Of a DNA stretch of 64,000 bases, positions 44,256-53,425 are shown piece by piece. This stretch comes from Bacteroidales bacterium 6E (GTDB lineage: Bacteria; Bacteroidota; Bacteroidia; Bacteroidales; Prolixibacteraceae). Position 1 is the stretch's first letter, and every line of letters starts with the position of its first letter. The DNA lies in NCBI GenBank assembly GCA_001270045.2, contig DF970667.1:320960-384959 (forward strand). The letters are read 5' to 3'. The notes beneath the pieces were generated by a model. That model saw nothing but the letters and a program-made list of their open reading frames with translations. It made no database searches and had not been told where the DNA came from. The position numbers and the translations under genes were made by a program.

Positions 44256-45956
44256 TTAGTTGGAAGTGCTGAAATTATGAATTTTTTTTGTTCCATGGTA
44301 TCCAAAACCGATCCTGGTCGTTTGCTGCCTGATGAACAGGCTGAGGTCGCGCCGTGCAATGCGGTCGAGGTCTTCGGCCAGCGACGAGGTTTCACCCAGC
44401 ATCGCCTGCACGTCGTACTTTTCGCGGATGTTCCGGATCTGGGCCGGGGTAATGAACGGGTACCGCTCCAGGAAGGCGGTGCACCCGCTTTCGTCCAGCG
44501 CCGGGAAATGGCTTTGCAGGATCGACCGCAGCACCGGCACGGGAGGAACCGGGATTTCGCTGACCAGGTGAAAGCGCCTGTGCAGGGCCGGGTCGAAGGA
44601 GCCCGTCTGGAACCCGAAGTTGCTGCAACACACCAGGATGCCCCTGAAATTGTCGAGGCTGGCCAGCAGCAGCGAAATGATGTTGTTGCTCATCTGGTCG
44701 ACGGCCTTGCCGGTTTGGCCATTCCGCCTGTACAGCAGGGTCTCGGCCTCGTCGAACACGATGATGGGGGTAATCTCGTGGCACTCGTACGCCTGGTCGG
44801 CCTCCCTGAACAGGCCGACCAGGTTTTTCTCGCTTTCGCCCACGTAGGCCGACAGCACCTCGGCAATGCTGGCGCTCAGTACCTTTCGTCCCGACAGCCG
44901 CGCCAGGTGCGCCACGAACGAGGTCTTGCCCACCCCCGGCGAACCGGTGAGCAGGATGGTCAGGCGCGGCACCTTCTCTTTCAGCTTGTCGTAATGCTCG
45001 CGGCTCACCATCTTCTCGATGAGCTTCAGGTCGGGATTGTCGTGGATATATTCCGACGTGTTGTCGGCAGGATTGTGCACCTTGAAATATCTGGGGTAGA
45101 ACACGAAGTCGTTCATGGGCTCGACCGAGGAACACAGGTTTTCGATCGATTTCTGTGTCAGCCGCATGTTACGCACATCCTGGAACGATCCCGGCCTGAA
45201 CTCGACCAATCCCTTCTGCAGCAGGGGACTCCTGCCCGCAATCATCTGCTTCTCGATCCTTACCAGCCACAACTTGCCCGACATAAACTCCGACACCACC
45301 TCGCTGAGGTTGAATCCCGAATTCCGCAGCATGTACGACCTGACACCCGCCAGCACGACATACTGGTCGGCTATGGCCAGTTTCTGGCCGGCAAGCCACC
45401 TGATCTCCTTCAGCGCGCCAAACTCGTCCAGCAGTTCCGTCAGGGTCTCCTCGGGATTCAGGGAAAAAGGATTCCGGTTGTCGCCAATCTCCTGGAAAGC
45501 CAGCATGAAGCTTTCAAACGAGAACTCACGCTTTGGCTTCAGCCTGTCGATATCGTATTCTAATATGGCATTCATGCAATTCTGCGCCACCGAATACTCC
45601 TTTTCACGGCTTCGGAACTCCTCATCGGTTGCACGCACCAGGTGCAGCCTCACCAGGTTGTCGAGCGCAAAGTGGAGCATGACGCAATCTTCCAGTTTCA
45701 GGTCGTTCCGTGCCGAAAACTCCTCGAGCGAGATCCAGCCGTTATGCCGGATCCGCTTATCGATCAGGAGGCACAGCACCATCAGCTCGTCAAACTCCGA
45801 CAAGCCGAAAAAATCAGACAGGAAAGCGGCCTTTTGCCTTTCTTCGGAAGAATACCTGTGCTCGTCGAACTTTTTGTCCCTGAATGCCACGGTGAGTTCA
45901 TCGATATACTTGCACAAACGGGCGGCGTTTTCATTTTTGCGTGACGACTGGTCCAT
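44256..45956 (-). CDS. AAA+ ATPase, first gene of a three-gene operon
   Basis: 566 residues from MDQSSRKNENAARL; 25 upstream in-frame codons reach 46031 but look non-coding. The N-terminal 300 residues are a large, helical, family-unknown region. The AAA+ domain spans about 315-480: Walker A LTGSPGVGKTSFVAHL near 337, Walker B PIIVFDEAETLLYRRN near 398, sensor 1 GILVCCSNFGFQTGSFDPAL and arginine finger LHRRFHLVSEI. The single AAA module resembles FtsH/Cdc48-type unfoldases more than initiator ATPases. It heads the operon with the His/Cys protein and the unknown third protein. Located between recBCD and the DUF4011 helicase. Confidence 0.85.
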   Translation of the reverse strand: MDQSSRKNENAARLCKYIDELTVAFRDKKFDEHRYSSEERQKAAFLSDFFGLSEFDELMVLCLLIDKRIRHNGWISLEEFSARNDLKLEDCVMLHFALDNLVRLHLVRATDEEFRSREKEYSVAQNCMNAILEYDIDRLKPKREFSFESFMLAFQEIGDNRNPFSLNPEETLTELLDEFGALKEIRWLAGQKLAIADQYVVLAGVRSYMLRNSGFNLSEVVSEFMSGKLWLVRIEKQMIAGRSPLLQKGLVEFRPGSFQDVRNMRLTQKSIENLCSSVEPMNDFVFYPRYFKVHNPADNTSEYIHDNPDLKLIEKMVSREHYDKLKEKVPRLTILLTGSPGVGKTSFVAHLARLSGRKVLSASIAEVLSAYVGESEKNLVGLFREADQAYECHEITPIIVFDEAETLLYRRNGQTGKAVDQMSNNIISLLLASLDNFRGILVCCSNFGFQTGSFDPALHRRFHLVSEIPVPPVPVLRSILQSHFPALDESGCTAFLERYPFITPAQIRNIREKYDVQAMLGETSSLAEDLDRIARRDLSLFIRQQTTRIGFGYHGTKKIHNFSTSN

Positions 45957-46214
45957 ATCAAAGGGTATTTGAGGATTTAACGGTTTCGAGAAATCGGGAG
46001 ACCTTGAAAAAAACCACGGGACAACAGCCATTGCAAAGAATCAGGGAGGTTGTGCCGTTTGAGGGGGAGCCTGTGTGTGAAAGTTTACAATTTGATTTTC
46101 CCATGGTTTTGAAAGATCTTTCCGCAAAGGTCGGGCGAAAAAATCAAAAATCTGGGACAACGGCAAGCTTGTCAACAGGCCAACTTCAAATAAAAATCGT
46201 TATATTAAGAAGCA

Positions 46215-46814
46215 TCAGGCCGGGCTGCTCCAGTTGCCGTTTGAAGGGTTGCGCGCCCTTACCGTTGCCAGGATATCGGTAATCTCGCCGTCCGATACGA
46301 GCGGATGGTTTTCGAGCCACCTCTCCAGCAAGGGGAAAGGGAAATTACCTACCCGCAAAGTGACTCCAAACGATTCATCCATGAATTGTTGAAGTGAAAA
46401 ACCATTTGCCCTGTCAGCCTCACGCTTGGCAACCTCTGGCCCCCAATCACAATACATGAAACCAGGGTCGGCCACCAGGCCAGGTTCAAGGCCGGGTGAC
46501 GCATCATCACCATCGGTGGGTTCCGCAGAATGGATGACAAACGGATCGAACAGGAAGCCCTCCGGGGGAATCCATTCATTGGCATCATGGTAGATTGATA
46601 TATATATATCCCTGTAATGCCCCGCGGCATCCATGGTTTCGTAATGGTCGAGGATGGTTTCGTACGAAACGGACTCCAGCCGGTGATACACGATGTGGAG
46701 GCCAGCCTCTGTCACCAGGGCATTCAGGAAAAATCGCGAAGCCGCAATGCTGCTGAGCCTTACGGGCAATCCGGGCGTTGTTCCATATCCGGGGGGCCTT
46801 GTGGTTATTTTCAT
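46215..46814 (-). CDS. Protein of unknown function upstream of the AAA+ operon
   Basis: About 199 residues from MKITTRPPGYG; extra codons to 46889 are unlikely. Not recognised. SSIAASRFFLNALVTEAGLH starts a helical part, followed by an acidic region (SAEPTDGDDASPGLEPG) and a C-terminal YCDWGPEVAKREADRANGF. No membrane segment. Same strand as the AAA+ operon, about 260 bp upstream, so it may be a fourth member with a promoter between. Confidence 0.6.
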   Translation of the reverse strand: MKITTRPPGYGTTPGLPVRLSSIAASRFFLNALVTEAGLHIVYHRLESVSYETILDHYETMDAAGHYRDIYISIYHDANEWIPPEGFLFDPFVIHSAEPTDGDDASPGLEPGLVADPGFMYCDWGPEVAKREADRANGFSLQQFMDESFGVTLRVGNFPFPLLERWLENHPLVSDGEITDILATVRARNPSNGNWSSPA

Positions 46815-46985
46815 GGATGGTGGTTTTGAAATGCCATTGCAAGATCGGAAAAGGACCACATCAAAAAAGGGAGACGACAAGCTTGTCATTGATTTTTAAA
46901 TAACCACTGAAATCCCTACTTTTATGCATCAGAAGTTTAACCTTCAGACATTTTCGATCTTAAACCATCTTGTCACCATACCATC

Positions 46986-49900
46986 ATGACCACATCCGAC
47001 CGTCAGCCAATCGTTGAGTTTTTGTATTCCCCGGTGGTAAACTTCGCCATCCAGCAAAACAAGATCCCTGTCATCCGTAAATTCACCGTGCACAATCCTG
47101 CGGAAACCGACCTGGCCGATATCCGGATCGAGATCACCTGTGAGCCGGAATTCGCCGAACCGTGGATCCACCATGCCGATGTGCTGCAACCCCAAAGGAC
47201 CATTTCTGTGGCTACCGGTGATTTCAGGCTTTCGGCCCGTTACCTTGCCGAAATAACCGAAAGGATCACGGGAGAAATCAAGGTTAAAATCCTTTCCGGC
47301 ATCCAGCCCGTCTGGCAAAAGAGTTACGGCATCGACGTCCTGCCCTTTGACTTCTGGAACGGATACGGTTATTTGCCCGAGATGATGGCGGCCTTTGTCA
47401 CACCCAACCATCCCGAAATCGCCCGCATACTGGTGGCCGCCTCCGGGGTGCTTCAACGCTGGACCGGCAGTCCGTCGTTCGATGGCTACCAGAGCCAGAA
47501 CCCCGACCGGGTAAAAAAGCAGATGGCCGCCATTTACGAGGCCATCAGGGCAATCGGCATCGTCTACTGCTCGCCTCCCCCCGGTTTTGAGCACGAGGGA
47601 CAACGGATCAGGACCTGCGACACCATCTTCACCCAAAAGCTGGGGACCTGCATCGACATGGCCCTGCTGTATGCAGGATGCCTGGAGGCCACCGGACTGA
47701 ATCCGCTCGTGATCGTGATCAAGGGGCATGCCTTTGCCGGTTGCTGGCTCGACGACCAGACTTTCCCCGACAGCGTCAACGACGATGTTTCCCTGCTGAA
47801 GAAAAGGATCGTGCCCGGCATCAACGAGATTGGCCTGGTGGAGGCGGTCTGCATGAATGCCGGACAAGCCTCCTCCTTCGACGAGGCCATGATCCTGGCC
47901 AACGACCATCTGGCAAACGAAGATAATTTCCACCTCTTTATCGACATCTGCCGGGCCCGGTTGAGCGGCATCAGGCCCCTGCCCCAGCGCATCCGGACTT
48001 CCGATGGCTGGGAAATTGTCGACATCCCCGCCAGGGTGGCCGCTTCAGGCATCCCCGACGAGATCATTGCCGATAAGCCTGTAGTGCCCGGACAAACAAC
48101 CTTTACGAAACAAAAACTCTGGGAACGGAAACTCCTCGACCTGAGTCTGCGCAATAACCTCCTCAACCTGCGGGTTACCCAAACCACCATCCAGCTGATT
48201 TCGGTGAACCTAAGCCTGTTTGAAGACGCGCTGGCCGATGGCGCCGAGTTCGGGGTGCTGCCCAAACCGGCCGAATGGGAGAAGCCGGACACCGTTTCGG
48301 GGATATACCAGGCCGTCAGCCAGACGGATCCCATTGCCGGACAGGTGAAACACGATTTAGGACAAAACCGCCTGCGGAGCTACCTGTCAGAGGCAGAACT
48401 GGAAAACGCCCTGAAGAACCTGTACCGAACGTCGCGACTGTCGCTCGAGGAAAATGGCGCCAACACCCTCTACCTGGCCCTGGGATTCCTGAAATGGTAC
48501 GAGACACCCAGAAGCGAAACGGCCCGGTTTGCCCCCATCCTGCTGTTCCCCGTCGAGATTGTCCGAAAATCGGCGCAGAAAGGTTATGTGATCCGGAGCC
48601 GCGAGGAAGAGACGCTGATGAACGTCACCCTGCTCGAGATGCTGCGACAGGACTTCGGGATCACCATCCACGGACTCGACGACCTGCCCCGCGACGAAAG
48701 CGGCGTGGATGTCAAAAAGATCCTGAATACCGTGCGGCACGGCATCATGTCGCAGACACGCTGGGATGTGGAGGAGCAGGCCTTTATCGGGAACTTCTCG
48801 TTCAACAAGTTCATCATGTGGAACGACATCCACCACAATGCCGGCAAGCTGGCACAAAACAAGGTCGTTGCCAGCCTTATCTCGGGCAAGATGGAATGGG
48901 AGGCCGGAGACGCCTTCGAAGAGAGCCCCGACCTCGACTCCCTCTACCCGCCTGCCGATATTGCCCTTCCCATCAGTGCCGACTCGTCACAGCTCGAAGC
49001 CATCTGCGCCGCGGTGCAGGACAAGAGTTTCATCCTGCACGGCCCTCCCGGCACCGGGAAATCGCAGACCATCACCAACATCATCGCCAATGCGCTTTAC
49101 CAGGGCAAGCGGGTGTTGTTCGTGGCCGAGAAAATGGCGGCCCTGTCGGTGGTGCAAAAACGCCTGGCCGACATCGGGCTCGATCCGTTCTGCCTCGAAC
49201 TCCACTCCAACAAGGCCCGGAAATCGACCATCCTCGAACAGCTGCAAAAAACCACCGAAGTGGTCAGGAAAACATCGCCGCTCGAATTTGGCGCCGAAGC
49301 GGAAAGGCTCCACTCCCTGCGGCAGGAACTCAACAAGTATGTCGAATCGCTCCACCGCAAACACCCTTTCGGTTTCTCGCTGTTCGAATGCTTCGACGGA
49401 TATTCACAGTTAAATGGCATCCCCGATCCGGTCAGGTTCGACGAATCTTTCCTCCTGAAACTCGACAGTGACCTATTTGCGCGGCTGAACGACCTGGTCG
49501 GGGAGATCCGCGATGCAGGCACCCTGTGCGGCCATCCCCACCGGCACCCACTCGCCGAAATCACATCAGGCACCTATAATCCGGGCATCAAATCCCAAAG
49601 CCTGGAGTTGATCACGACCTACATCGGACAGCTTGAACAACTCGCCATCAACAGGGATGCCGTTTGCTCCCTGCTGGAAATCGATACACCCGTTTTGTCC
49701 GGGGACCACTATTCGGCCCTCCGCGACATCAACCAAACGCTGTCGGGCCTCCCCGACACGCCCGAAGCCATCATGGGCACCGCCAATGCAACACAAACGT
49801 CAGGCAGGGTGGCTGTCATGGCAAGGCATGGCCTCAAAAGGGACCGGCTGCGGAGCCAACTGTCGGAGGCATTCCGCAAGGAGATCCTGCAACTGGATGC

Positions 49901-52832
49901 TGAGGCTGCGCTCGACAAATGGAACCAGCTGTCGGGACAATGGTTTGTGGCCCGATGGCTTGGACAAAACAAGCTGGCCAAACCCATCCGGCAACTGTCA
50001 AAAACGGGCAAGGTCGGCAAGGAAAGCATCCCTTCCATCCTTAACAACATCATCCGATACCAAAAGGAACAAGATATCATTGACAGGAATGCCGGCATGC
50101 TCTCGCAATTGCTTGACCTTATGTGGAACGGCGGGGAGTGTGACTGGGAACAGGTGATCCGGATCTGTGATTCGGTCATCCAAATCCATGAGTCGCTTAT
50201 GCGCATCTCGAATGATCCGGTGAAATCAGGGGAGATCAGGGCAAAGCTGGCGAAACGGCTTTCCGCCGGGACGAAATCCTTTCGCGACCTGAACGGGAAG
50301 ACGCTTCAGGCCTACATCGAATCATACGATAATACAGCCGAAACCGAAGCGCAGCTGAACAGTCTGCTGGGAATCAGTTTCGGGGACATTGCACCTGAGG
50401 GCGAAGACCGGGTCATGGCCGCAAAACAGGCTGCCATGCGCTGGAAAAACAATCTCGACCTGCTTCGCGACTGGTCGGGCTGGAACCGTGCGGTTGAAAA
50501 GGCCACCTCCCGGGGGCTGCTGCCCCTGATCGATGCCTGCCGGTGCGGCCACCTGAAAAACGAAGAGGTGACCGGCGCCTTCCGGAAAGCCATTTACAGG
50601 CTGGGTGCCGACCATATCATTTCGAACGATTCCATCCTTGCAGACTTTAACGGCAGGTTGTTTGAAGGCAAAATCAGGCAATTCAGGGAAAAGAGCGACT
50701 ACTTTGAGGCGCTGACCAAAGCCGAACTCTTTTCGAAACTCGCATCGGCCATTCCCTCCTTTACGCAGGAGGCATCGCAAAGCTCCGAGATCGGGATCCT
50801 TCAGCGCGCCATCCGCAACAAGGGACGGGGGCTGTCGGTCAGGAAACTGTTCGACCTGGTCCCCAATCTTTTGCCGAGGCTTTGTCCGTGCATGCTCATG
50901 AGCCCCATCTCGGTGGCCCAGTACTTCGAGGCCGACACTTCGAAATTCGACCTGGTGGTTTTCGACGAGGCCTCCCAGATGCCGACCTGCGAGGCGGTGG
51001 GCGCTATCGCCCGGGGAAAGAACGTCATCGTGGTGGGCGACCCGAAGCAGATGCCCCCCACCAACTTTTTCTCGACCATCAGCTTCGACGAGGAGAACGC
51101 CGAAAAAGAGGACCTCGAGAGCATCCTCGACGACTGCCTGGCCCTTTCCATGCCCTCGAAGCACCTGGTGTGGCACTACCGGAGCAAGCATGAAAGCCTC
51201 ATCGCCTTCAGCAACTCCAACTACTACGACAACCGTCTGCTGACCTTTCCGTCGCCCGACGACCTGGCCACGAAAGTCAGCAACGTGCATGTGCCGGGAT
51301 TTTACGACCGTGGCAAGACCCGGCAGAACCGGTTTGAGGCGCAGGCCATTGCGGACGAGATTATCCAACGCCTCTCCGACCCGGTGCTATCTAAGCGCAG
51401 CATCGGCATTGTCACCTTCAGCGCCGCACAGCAAAACCTGGTCGACGACCTGCTCAACGAGGCGCTGAAACAACGACCCGACCTGGATATGGCCGCATCC
51501 GAAGCAACCGAGCCCATCTTTATCAAGAACCTCGAGAACGTGCAGGGCGACGAGCGCGACGTGATCCTGTTCTCGGTGGGATACGGTCCCGACAGGGAGG
51601 GACGCATCAGCCTGAACTTTGGCCCGTTAAACCGCGACGGAGGCTGGCGGCGCCTGAATGTGGCCGTTTCGAGGGCCCGCTACGAGATGAAGGTGTTCTC
51701 GACCCTGCGATCGGACCAGATCGACATTACCCGCACCACCTCCGAAGGGGTGGCAGGGATCAGGGCATTCCTCGAATATTCGGAAAAAGGGAAAGCGGTG
51801 CTGCCGCAAAAGGATGGTGCGCGAAATACCGGGCCCCGCTCCTTTGAAAAGTCAGTGGCCGATGAAATCAGGGAAATGGGATACCAGGTGCATACCGGCA
51901 TCGGCTGTTCGGGATACCGGATCGACCTGGGCATCGTGCATCCCGACAAACCCGGTGAATACCTGATGGGGATCCTCACCGACGGCGAAATGTACCAGTC
52001 GGCCCGGACCGCCAGAGACAGGGAAGTCATCAGGGACAATGTATTGCGGCAGCTTGGCTGGAACATCTACCGGCTTTGGTCGCCCGACTGGTGGGACGAT
52101 TCGCGGAAGGTGCTGGCCGACATCCGGTCGGCCCTGGGACATGCCGCCAACGGCAAAGGCCGGGGCGACAGTGCGGGATCACCCGCCCCGCAGCCTGTTC
52201 GTCATTCGTCGGTGGAGCTGCTGGCCGGGAAGCCGCAAAGCATCACCCAGCATGTCATTACCGAAGCCCGGGAATTTGAGGTTTACAATACATGTATCCT
52301 TCCGCAGATCAGCCTTCGTGTCAGCGACGAATTTTTCGACACCCGGCATCTGGCAACGATACAAATCCAGGTCAGGGAAGTCATCGAGACCGAAGCCCCC
52401 ATTTGCCGGTCGCTCTTGTCGAGGCGGATACTGAATGCCCGGGGGTTTGCCAGGCAGGGGACCCGGCTCATGCGGCACCTCGACACGGTTTATGCCCGGA
52501 TGAACCTGAAATGCACGAAGCAGGACGGGACGGTTGTTTATTGGCGCAACGACCAGGATCCGGCGCATTACGAAAAATTCAGGATTCCTGCCGGGGATGA
52601 CGACAAGCGCAACGCCGACGAGTTGCCGAAGGAAGAGGTAGCCGCCGCCATGGTGCAGATCCTGAGGAACCAGGTCAGCCTTCCGGCCGATGACCTGGTA
52701 AGGGAAACCGCCCGGCTCTTTGGCTTCACACGGGTAGGCGGCATTGTTGACCAGGCCATGCGTACGGGCATTGATCATGCCGTCAATTCAGGGATGGTCA
52801 TAATGAATAATGGGAGGTATGTAATGACATAA
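46986..52832 (+). CDS. Giant DUF4011-type superfamily 1 helicase with transglutaminase-like N-terminus and Vsr-like nuclease
   Basis: 1948 residues. Order: N-terminal beta domain (residues 1-130); transglutaminase-like fold with GTCIDMALLYAGCLEATG (Cys about 220) and VIVIKGHAFAGCWLDD (His about 246, Asp after it); DUF4011 (KLWERKLLDLSLRNNLLNL, about 375-400); SF1 helicase with Walker A HGPPGTGKSQTITN near 685, Walker B LVVFDEASQMPTCEAVGAIA near 1325, GDPKQMPPTNFF and LNVAVSRARYEMKVF; a Vsr/Mrr-type nuclease at about 1618-1708 (SVADEIREMGYQVHTGIGCS, YRIDLGIVHPDKPG, then LRQLGWNIYRLWSPDWW); C-terminal DUF3320-like domain (about 1870-1948). Proteins of DUF4011-helicase-Vsr type have been shown to defend against phage. 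Transcribed alone, divergent from 46215-46814. Confidence 0.9.
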   Translation: MTTSDRQPIVEFLYSPVVNFAIQQNKIPVIRKFTVHNPAETDLADIRIEITCEPEFAEPWIHHADVLQPQRTISVATGDFRLSARYLAEITERITGEIKVKILSGIQPVWQKSYGIDVLPFDFWNGYGYLPEMMAAFVTPNHPEIARILVAASGVLQRWTGSPSFDGYQSQNPDRVKKQMAAIYEAIRAIGIVYCSPPPGFEHEGQRIRTCDTIFTQKLGTCIDMALLYAGCLEATGLNPLVIVIKGHAFAGCWLDDQTFPDSVNDDVSLLKKRIVPGINEIGLVEAVCMNAGQASSFDEAMILANDHLANEDNFHLFIDICRARLSGIRPLPQRIRTSDGWEIVDIPARVAASGIPDEIIADKPVVPGQTTFTKQKLWERKLLDLSLRNNLLNLRVTQTTIQLISVNLSLFEDALADGAEFGVLPKPAEWEKPDTVSGIYQAVSQTDPIAGQVKHDLGQNRLRSYLSEAELENALKNLYRTSRLSLEENGANTLYLALGFLKWYETPRSETARFAPILLFPVEIVRKSAQKGYVIRSREEETLMNVTLLEMLRQDFGITIHGLDDLPRDESGVDVKKILNTVRHGIMSQTRWDVEEQAFIGNFSFNKFIMWNDIHHNAGKLAQNKVVASLISGKMEWEAGDAFEESPDLDSLYPPADIALPISADSSQLEAICAAVQDKSFILHGPPGTGKSQTITNIIANALYQGKRVLFVAEKMAALSVVQKRLADIGLDPFCLELHSNKARKSTILEQLQKTTEVVRKTSPLEFGAEAERLHSLRQELNKYVESLHRKHPFGFSLFECFDGYSQLNGIPDPVRFDESFLLKLDSDLFARLNDLVGEIRDAGTLCGHPHRHPLAEITSGTYNPGIKSQSLELITTYIGQLEQLAINRDAVCSLLEIDTPVLSGDHYSALRDINQTLSGLPDTPEAIMGTANATQTSGRVAVMARHGLKRDRLRSQLSEAFRKEILQLDAEAALDKWNQLSGQWFVARWLGQNKLAKPIRQLSKTGKVGKESIPSILNNIIRYQKEQDIIDRNAGMLSQLLDLMWNGGECDWEQVIRICDSVIQIHESLMRISNDPVKSGEIRAKLAKRLSAGTKSFRDLNGKTLQAYIESYDNTAETEAQLNSLLGISFGDIAPEGEDRVMAAKQAAMRWKNNLDLLRDWSGWNRAVEKATSRGLLPLIDACRCGHLKNEEVTGAFRKAIYRLGADHIISNDSILADFNGRLFEGKIRQFREKSDYFEALTKAELFSKLASAIPSFTQEASQSSEIGILQRAIRNKGRGLSVRKLFDLVPNLLPRLCPCMLMSPISVAQYFEADTSKFDLVVFDEASQMPTCEAVGAIARGKNVIVVGDPKQMPPTNFFSTISFDEENAEKEDLESILDDCLALSMPSKHLVWHYRSKHESLIAFSNSNYYDNRLLTFPSPDDLATKVSNVHVPGFYDRGKTRQNRFEAQAIADEIIQRLSDPVLSKRSIGIVTFSAAQQNLVDDLLNEALKQRPDLDMAASEATEPIFIKNLENVQGDERDVILFSVGYGPDREGRISLNFGPLNRDGGWRRLNVAVSRARYEMKVFSTLRSDQIDITRTTSEGVAGIRAFLEYSEKGKAVLPQKDGARNTGPRSFEKSVADEIREMGYQVHTGIGCSGYRIDLGIVHPDKPGEYLMGILTDGEMYQSARTARDREVIRDNVLRQLGWNIYRLWSPDWWDDSRKVLADIRSALGHAANGKGRGDSAGSPAPQPVRHSSVELLAGKPQSITQHVITEAREFEVYNTCILPQISLRVSDEFFDTRHLATIQIQVREVIETEAPICRSLLSRRILNARGFARQGTRLMRHLDTVYARMNLKCTKQDGTVVYWRNDQDPAHYEKFRIPAGDDDKRNADELPKEEVAAAMVQILRNQVSLPADDLVRETARLFGFTRVGGIVDQAMRTGIDHAVNSGMVIMNNGRYVMT

Positions 52833-52861
52833 AGCCTGGCAAGGAAAAAGGCAATTGAAGG

Positions 52862-53383
52862 TTACCGTCGATAATTCACCACAAAATCCCTTTGTTCGCG
52901 GGTTTCGGGCGACGACCTGTGGCTTATTGAAGTGTTCCGCTTCAGATGATCGATCACGTCAAATACATTCTCCCTGGTTGCCAGTTTGTTATGAATCAGG
53001 AAGCAACCCAATACCGTCCCGGTTCGGCCCACGCCACCCCAACAATGGAAATACACCGGCTTGTCGTCGTTGATGCTCTTTTCGATCAGATCAAGAATCG
53101 TGTACATTTCGTTTGTTGAAGGAACCGAAACGTCTTTGATAGGCATTCGGTGCACCTCGATGCCAAACCCCGTAAGATAATCCCCATAATCGAACAGCGG
53201 GATCCCGTGCAGATTCGTTTCATGTGCTTCGGTAAGGTTGACCACGGTCTTGATTCCTGCCCGCACCAATCCATCGAGTTTCCGGTACGCCTCCTCACGG
53301 TCGGCCGCCGCCGGATATTCGCCGGCCAGCAACTTCCCGGTAATGACCCAATATGAGCGTTCAAAAGGTATCGTCTGTTCCAT
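52862..53383 (-). CDS. Stand-alone tyrosine/dual-specificity phosphatase
   Basis: 173 residues. P-loop HCWGGVGRT with His113, Cys114 and Arg120; candidate general acid in PIKDVSVPS (about 84). It is closely similar throughout to the phosphatase half of 32271-33869 (both share YWVITGKLLAGEYP-like and LVRAGI.TVVNLT text), including start and linker, but lacks the ADP-ribosylglycohydrolase part. It converges on the DUF4011 helicase gene, 30 bp from its stop. The two paralogues bracket the RecBCD-helicase block. Confidence 0.92.
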   Translation of the reverse strand: MEQTIPFERSYWVITGKLLAGEYPAAADREEAYRKLDGLVRAGIKTVVNLTEAHETNLHGIPLFDYGDYLTGFGIEVHRMPIKDVSVPSTNEMYTILDLIEKSINDDKPVYFHCWGGVGRTGTVLGCFLIHNKLATRENVFDVIDHLKRNTSISHRSSPETREQRDFVVNYRR

Positions 53384-53425
53384 TCTTCAGATTTATAAGA
53401 TTTAGTCAGGCAATTACATCTTCGA

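Noticed and set aside
44175..45563. 462-codon open frame on the plus strand
   Set aside because: Antisense to the AAA+ ATPase; GC-rich DNA gives long shadow frames here.
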